Positions 13,351 to 16,554 of a DNA stretch of 16,554 nt are shown here, in pieces (the first letter of the stretch is position 1; every line of letters begins with the position of its first letter). The notes beneath the pieces are model-generated. The model saw nothing but the letters and a program-made list of their open reading frames with translations. It ran no database searches and was not told the origin of the DNA. The DNA lies in the NCBI GenBank assembly GCA_900555435.1, contig USLH01000043.1, positions 1 through 16,554 on the forward strand, given 5' to 3'. This DNA is from an uncultured Oscillospiraceae bacterium. GTDB taxonomy: Bacteria > Bacillota > Clostridia > Oscillospirales > Ruminococcaceae. The translations under genes and the position numbers were made by a program.

Positions 13351-14309
13351 TCTTTCTCCTCCGAAGGAAGATAGAGCTTCCGGGCCGCCGCTGCATAGCC
13401 TTTCGCAAAGAGATCTCCGTCAAAGCCGGGATCCGCTTCCGACAGCTCGCAAAGCCGCACCGGCACGCCGCCTTTCAGCTGAGAGGAACGTCCTGCCAGC
13501 ATGATCTTGATGGATTCGGTAAAGCTCTCCACCGGCGGCATAGCTTCTTCTTTTCCGTCCAGCGCATCACAGACCCGATCCAGCATCGCACCGTAGGCGA
13601 CGCCTGCGTCAATGATGGTAGCCACGGTCTTCTTGGTAGTGATAACGGTCATGGTGCTGGCCTGCCACCCATTCAGATAGATGTGATAATCGGCGGAGAC
13701 GCCGTTTTTGAACCGGACGAAGTAGCTGTCGCACTGAGCGCCCTCCCAACCGGTGCGTCCTACATATGTGACGGATTCCGCACGGCTGTCCGGTCCCACC
13801 AGGCCCATCAGCGTTTCCACTGCATGGATGGCGTAGTTGAATTCGTCCACGCCGACCGTTGCGGTGATATGGACGATCTCGCCCCGCTCTTCTACCGGAA
13901 GGGCAGCAAAGGACGCCACTTCCTGGGCATAGCGGAGAGAAGAGGTGCCGTAGATCTTCGCCCCTTCCCGAGCCAGCTTCTCCGCCTCCAAGCAATCCTT
14001 CAGATTTCCGACGAAAGGCTTATCCATGAAGACCGGCTTGCCTGCTTTGATAAAAACCTTGGCATATTCCAGGTGCTTATCCCAGTTGCAGCCCTGAACA
14101 AAGCCGATGTCTACGTTCTTCGCCATCTCTTCCACGGAATCGTAACGCTTTTCGATCCCGTTCATCTGCATGAAGGCTTCCACTTCGTCGTCGCCCCGGA
14201 AGCTGTCGTTATATACCGCCGTATAGTGGGCCCGGTCGCCCTTGTTCAGATACCTCGAAAACGCCAGCGGGTGGGACGTATCCAAGTTTACAACACCGAT
14301 TCGATACAT
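13347..14309 (-). CDS. Gfo/Idh/MocA family oxidoreductase with atypical nucleotide loop
   Basis: A 320-residue protein, first gene of the three-gene operon. The C-terminal domain and MDKPF motif (D96-K97-P98, in place of EKP) place it in the Gfo/Idh/MocA family. The start of the Rossmann fold reads MYRIGVVNLDTSHPLAF, with no GxGxxG or GxGxxA; Asn8, Asp10 and His13 occupy the loop. Such variants are a recognisable subgroup, but cofactor use is uncertain. The start is ATG 14309, preceded by AAGGAG with an 8-base spacer; the upstream GTG at 14318 would bury that site. Its TGA overlaps the next ATG (ATGA). Its promoter carries the direct-repeat site at 14392-14427, so it is probably activated by the AraC-type protein. 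Confidence 0.82.
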   Translation of the reverse strand: MYRIGVVNLDTSHPLAFSRYLNKGDRAHYTAVYNDSFRGDDEVEAFMQMNGIEKRYDSVEEMAKNVDIGFVQGCNWDKHLEYAKVFIKAGKPVFMDKPFVGNLKDCLEAEKLAREGAKIYGTSSLRYAQEVASFAALPVEERGEIVHITATVGVDEFNYAIHAVETLMGLVGPDSRAESVTYVGRTGWEGAQCDSYFVRFKNGVSADYHIYLNGWQASTMTVITTKKTVATIIDAGVAYGAMLDRVCDALDGKEEAMPPVESFTESIKIMLAGRSSQLKGGVPVRLCELSEADPGFDGDLFAKGYAAAARKLYLPSEEKE

Positions 14310-14367
14310 GATGATCACTCCTTGTCATTTGGCTCGCCTTCTCTTCGAACCGGCGGCCGTTATCCTC

Positions 14368-14396
14368 ATTATAGCGATCTTCTCATGAAAAGTCTT
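14368..14396 (-). promoter_or_regulatory. Promoter of the three-gene catabolic operon
   Basis: Minus strand: perfect -10 TATAAT (14368-14373), 17-bp spacer, poor -35 AAGACT (14391-14396) overlapping the operator half-site that begins at 14392. The distance from -10 to operator is identical to that at 10037-10065 (19 bases), which supports activator dependence. Confidence 0.55.
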
Positions 14397-14427
14397 TGCA
14401 GGATCGACAAAAAAATTTGAAGATTCT
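14392..14427. promoter_or_regulatory. Second copy of the direct-repeat operator
   Basis: GTCTTTGCAGGATCG (14392-14406) matches the first half-site at 10061 at 13 of 15 positions. AAATTTGAAGATTCT (14413-14427), again offset by 21 bp, matches the half-site at 10082 at 10 of 15. Same order, spacing and orientation relative to the minus-strand promoter as at 10061-10096. Probably bound by the AraC-type regulator. Confidence 0.6.
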
Positions 14428-14471
14428 TCGGAAAATCCCCTTTTAAATATACAAAAACAGAAGATTTGCAG

Positions 14472-14499
14472 TTGACATTTTAGCAAGATATGCTATAAT
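14472..14499 (+). promoter_or_regulatory. Consensus promoter of the glycosidase-like gene
   Basis: Perfect -35 TTGACA (14472-14477) and perfect -10 TATAAT (14494-14499), with TGC before the -10 (extended -10) and a 16-bp spacer. It should be strong without an activator. A partial operator-like core, ATTTGCAG (14464-14471), directly abuts the -35, so repression by bound regulator is possible. Confidence 0.8.
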
Positions 14500-14552
14500 A
14501 TCCACAATAACGCTGCACTTCAGCCGATTTGTTGCTATAAGGAGGGCCCTAC

Positions 14553-15739
14553 ATGAATCAAGCCTATTCTGCGGCTGTTGCCCAGGGGATTTCCTGGATC
14601 AACGGACAGATGCTCACCTTTGACGGAGGAACCTATGGGATCTACGAACGGATCCGCATCGACGAACACCTGCGGACCTGCTGGGTCCGCCCGGACTGCA
14701 ACACCGAATATCTCCGGGTGCTGCAGATGCAGAAGAAACGGACCGGCTCCGACGAATTTGACTCCCTTGCGGAAAAAATCCTCCGCTGGCTCATAAAAAC
14801 GCAGGACACCTCTCCCACTTCCATCTGGAAAGGCGCCTTCCCCTTTTATGTCATTGACGGAACCATCCGCGGCCTTGCCAACAGTGAAGCAGTCTATCAG
14901 AACGACAACGGGAAGATCTTAAACGCCCTCTGCCAGATGTACGAAAACAATCCCGATCCCCGCTTTCTCACCATCGCCCGTCCGTTGGCCGACTATTGGT
15001 GCAGCCGCCAGCGGGAATCCGGCCTTTTCGGCATGGACGACTCCCGCTGCGTCAATCGGGTGGCGGAAGGCCCCTGCTTCATCCTCTGGCCGGCAGTCGG
15101 GCTTTTCCGGCTCTGGAAGCTGACGAAGGAAGAACGCTATTACCACTGCGCCGAAAAAGCCATGACAGCACTGGAGCAGCACATCCTTCCAAACGCCGCA
15201 CCACCTATGAAGTGATGCACGGGGAAGACTGGCGGCCTGTTTCTTCAGAAACCGCCATGGCGTTTTATGCCTTCGGTACGGCCTATGAGGTCACCGGTTC
15301 CGACCATTACCGGGAGCTTACCGAGCGCAGCGGCGCTTTTCTCCTGCAGCTACAGCACGAAAGCGGAGCCATTTTGAACTGCAACGAAAGCTGCATGGAC
15401 TGTGCCCTCCAGACCAACCCGGATCTGGCGGATCTGGTCTACACCCAGGGCTTCGCTCTTCAGGCGTTCAATCAGGTTTACCGGCTTACGAAAGATCCCA
15501 AATGGCACCAGGCGGCCGTGAAGCTGGCAGATTTTCTCGTTTCCATCCAGTGCAGCGGCGAGTTTCCCCTCTGGGACGGCGGTTGGCGGGGTTCCTATAA
15601 CGTGAAGACCCACACATGGGATGGCCGCGCCAATCAGAACAATCAGATTGATGAAGGCGGAATGTATTCCGTTTATACCGGCTGGTGCTGCACTAACATC
15701 CTTTATGGCCTGCAGGAGCTGCTGGAAACAGAAGAATAA
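14553..15739 (+). pseudogene. (Alpha/alpha)-barrel glycosidase-like gene with a one-base frameshift
   Basis: The frame opens at ATG 14553 (AAGGAGG 7 bases upstream) and runs 220 codons to a stop at 15215. Homologous-looking sequence continues one frame over from about 15196 (TTYEVMHGEDWRPVSSE) to TAA 15739. Adding one base near 15194-15195 (AACGCCGC read as AACGGCCGC, giving PNGRTTYE) restores one frame of 395 residues. So it is a single-base deletion: a recent mutation or a sequencing error. The protein is a helical toroid (repeated W/Y-rich helix pairs; GGWRGSYNVKT and TGWCCTNILYG near the end) like AGE-type epimerases or GH88/GH105-type hydrolases. I cannot assign the family or catalytic residues. 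No signal peptide. Terminator at 15746-15786. Its role is probably further glycan or sugar processing in this locus. Confidence 0.7.
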
Positions 15740-15745
15740 CAAAAG

Positions 15746-15786
15746 GCGTCCTCTTACGAAAAAAGAGGGCGCTGCTTTTCTTTTTT
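15746..15786 (+). terminator. Rho-independent terminator of the glycosidase-like gene
   Basis: GCGTCCTCTT (15746-15755) pairs with AAGAGGGCGC (15763-15772), 10 bp with one G-T pair, a 7-base loop, then TGCTTTTCTTTTTT. It lies 6 bases after the stop at 15739. Confidence 0.88.
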
Positions 15787-15798
15787 ACGGAACCGTGG

Positions 15799-15804
15799 TA
15801 TACT
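15799..15804 (+). promoter_or_regulatory. Extended -10 promoter element before the amidohydrolase gene
   Basis: TATACT preceded by TGG (TGn motif). The -35 region at 17 bp (TTTTCT) is poor and overlaps the T tract of the preceding terminator. ATG 15853 follows about 48 bases after it. Confidence 0.4.
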
Positions 15805-15852
15805 GATAAAGTAGAAATGTGTCTCTGAAAGAATCCAAAAGGAGGATCCCTT

Positions 15853-16554
15853 ATGAATCTGCCGGAAGAGCTGCTTCGCCGTGCGGAAGCCATCGGCCCC
15901 GTCATTACCGCCCATCGCCGCCATCTCCATCAGTTCCCCGAAACAGGCCCGGACCTGCCGAACACCGTTGCCTATGTCCGGGAACAACTGGAAGCGTTGG
16001 GGTACGCCCCGAAAGAGCTGGGCGGCGGACTGGTCGCCGACCTGCCCGGAAAAGACACCGGCCGCTGCCTTCTGCTCCGGGCGGACATGGATGCTTTGCG
16101 GATCCGGGAGGAAAGCGGCCTTCCCTTTGCTTCGGAAAACGGAGAAATGCATGCCTGCGGGCACGATATGCACACAGCCATGCTGCTGGGAGCCGCCCAA
16201 CTTTTGCAGGAATACCGCTCGGAATTAAACGGAACGGTTCGGCTGGTGTTCCAGCCCGATGAGGAGGGTTTCACCGGAGCCAAAACTATGTTGGCTGCCG
16301 GCGTACTGGAAGGCTCTCCCCGTCCTCAGGCCGGCTTCGCCCTTCATGTGAACTCCGGGACCCCTTCGGGGCTCCTCATTTGCGGCAGCGGCACCTTCAT
16401 GGCCGGCTGCACCCTGTTCCGCATCACTGCCCACGGAGTAGGATGCCACGGCGCCATGCCGGAAACGGGGGTCGATCCCATCAACATCGCTGCCCACATC
16501 TATCTCTCCCTGCAGGAAATCGTTTCCCGGGAGTTTGCTGCAAAGGCCCCGCTG
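15853..16554 (+). CDS. M20-family amidohydrolase (M20D type), 5' part; continues past the window
   Basis: 234 codons are open to the last base of the window with no stop, so the 3' part (relatives are about 380-400 residues) is missing. Metal and catalytic motifs of the M20D group are visible: RADMDAL (76-82), HACGHDMH (100-107, with C102 and H104 as expected ligands), FQPDEEG (133-139, the Glu pair), HVNSG (165-169) and the dimerisation-domain segment GVGCHGAMP (195-203). These enzymes hydrolyse N-acyl or indole-acetyl amino acids and related amides. A cytosolic protein with no signal peptide. AGGAGG lies 7 bases before ATG 15853. It has its own weak promoter after a terminator, so it may be independent of the sugar genes; an N-acylated substrate from the same glycan or aglycone is only a guess. 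Confidence 0.88.
   Translation, partial: MNLPEELLRRAEAIGPVITAHRRHLHQFPETGPDLPNTVAYVREQLEALGYAPKELGGGLVADLPGKDTGRCLLLRADMDALRIREESGLPFASENGEMHACGHDMHTAMLLGAAQLLQEYRSELNGTVRLVFQPDEEGFTGAKTMLAAGVLEGSPRPQAGFALHVNSGTPSGLLICGSGTFMAGCTLFRITAHGVGCHGAMPETGVDPINIAAHIYLSLQEIVSREFAAKAPL

Noticed and set aside
1..16554. tRNA, rRNA, riboswitch or replication origin
   Set aside because: I looked for tRNA-like cloverleaf ends, rRNA signature stretches and long conserved leaders and saw none. No tool was available for a covariance search.

Overview
The window looks like chromosomal DNA of a Gram-positive, probably gut-associated Clostridia species. Nearly every gene has a strong AGGAGG-type ribosome site, promoters are ordinary sigma-A type, intrinsic terminators are present, and the protein families are typical of Clostridia. 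The species cannot be named from the sequence. By eye the window has two compositional halves: roughly 1-5,600 is AT-rich, and 5,670 to the end is clearly GC-rich. The boundary falls at recombinase wreckage.

Left part, 1-3,660 (minus strand): an operon starting from a promoter at 3630-3658 encodes an SPFH (flotillin/stomatin-like) protein with two C-terminal zinc ribbons, a four-helix membrane protein, a zinc-ribbon/single-span membrane protein, and a small unknown protein. It ends at a terminator at 111-154. The first three resemble in architecture the YdjI/YdjH/YdjG membrane-stress proteins of Bacillus, but no PspA is present in the window.

Middle, 3,690-5,600: the scar of mobile DNA. The 3' two-thirds of a large serine recombinase gene (plus strand) abuts, head to head, an internal piece of a tyrosine recombinase gene (minus strand). 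The tyrosine recombinase piece is fused in frame to a His-rich C-terminal domain that looks like a polymorphic-toxin tip. The toxin stop overlaps (ATGA) the start of a 76-residue protein, a candidate immunity protein.

Right part, 5,670-16,554: a carbohydrate/sugar-acid catabolism locus. It holds an alpha-L-rhamnosidase-like glycosidase, a peptide deformylase downstream of a decayed SDR gene, a D-2-hydroxyacid dehydrogenase divergent from an AraC-family regulator, and a tightly coupled minus-strand operon (Gfo/Idh/MocA oxidoreductase, enolase-superfamily dehydratase/epimerase, second Gfo/Idh/MocA oxidoreductase). Divergent from that operon is an (alpha/alpha)-barrel glycosidase-like gene with a one-base frameshift, followed by the start of an M20 amidohydrolase that runs off the window.

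The most interesting signal is regulatory. The two divergent promoter regions (around 10037-10096 and 14368-14427) carry the same two-part direct-repeat site. Its half-sites (GAATCTnnAAAT and CGATyCTGCAAAkAC) lie 21 bp apart and sit at exactly the same distance from a minus-strand -10 box. This fits the AraC regulator controlling both the dehydrogenase and the three-gene operon. By inference, a glycosidase releases a sugar or sugar acid, Gfo/Idh enzymes oxidise it, the enolase-superfamily enzyme dehydrates or epimerises it, and the hydroxyacid dehydrogenase acts on a resulting 2-keto or 2-hydroxy acid. The substrate is not known.
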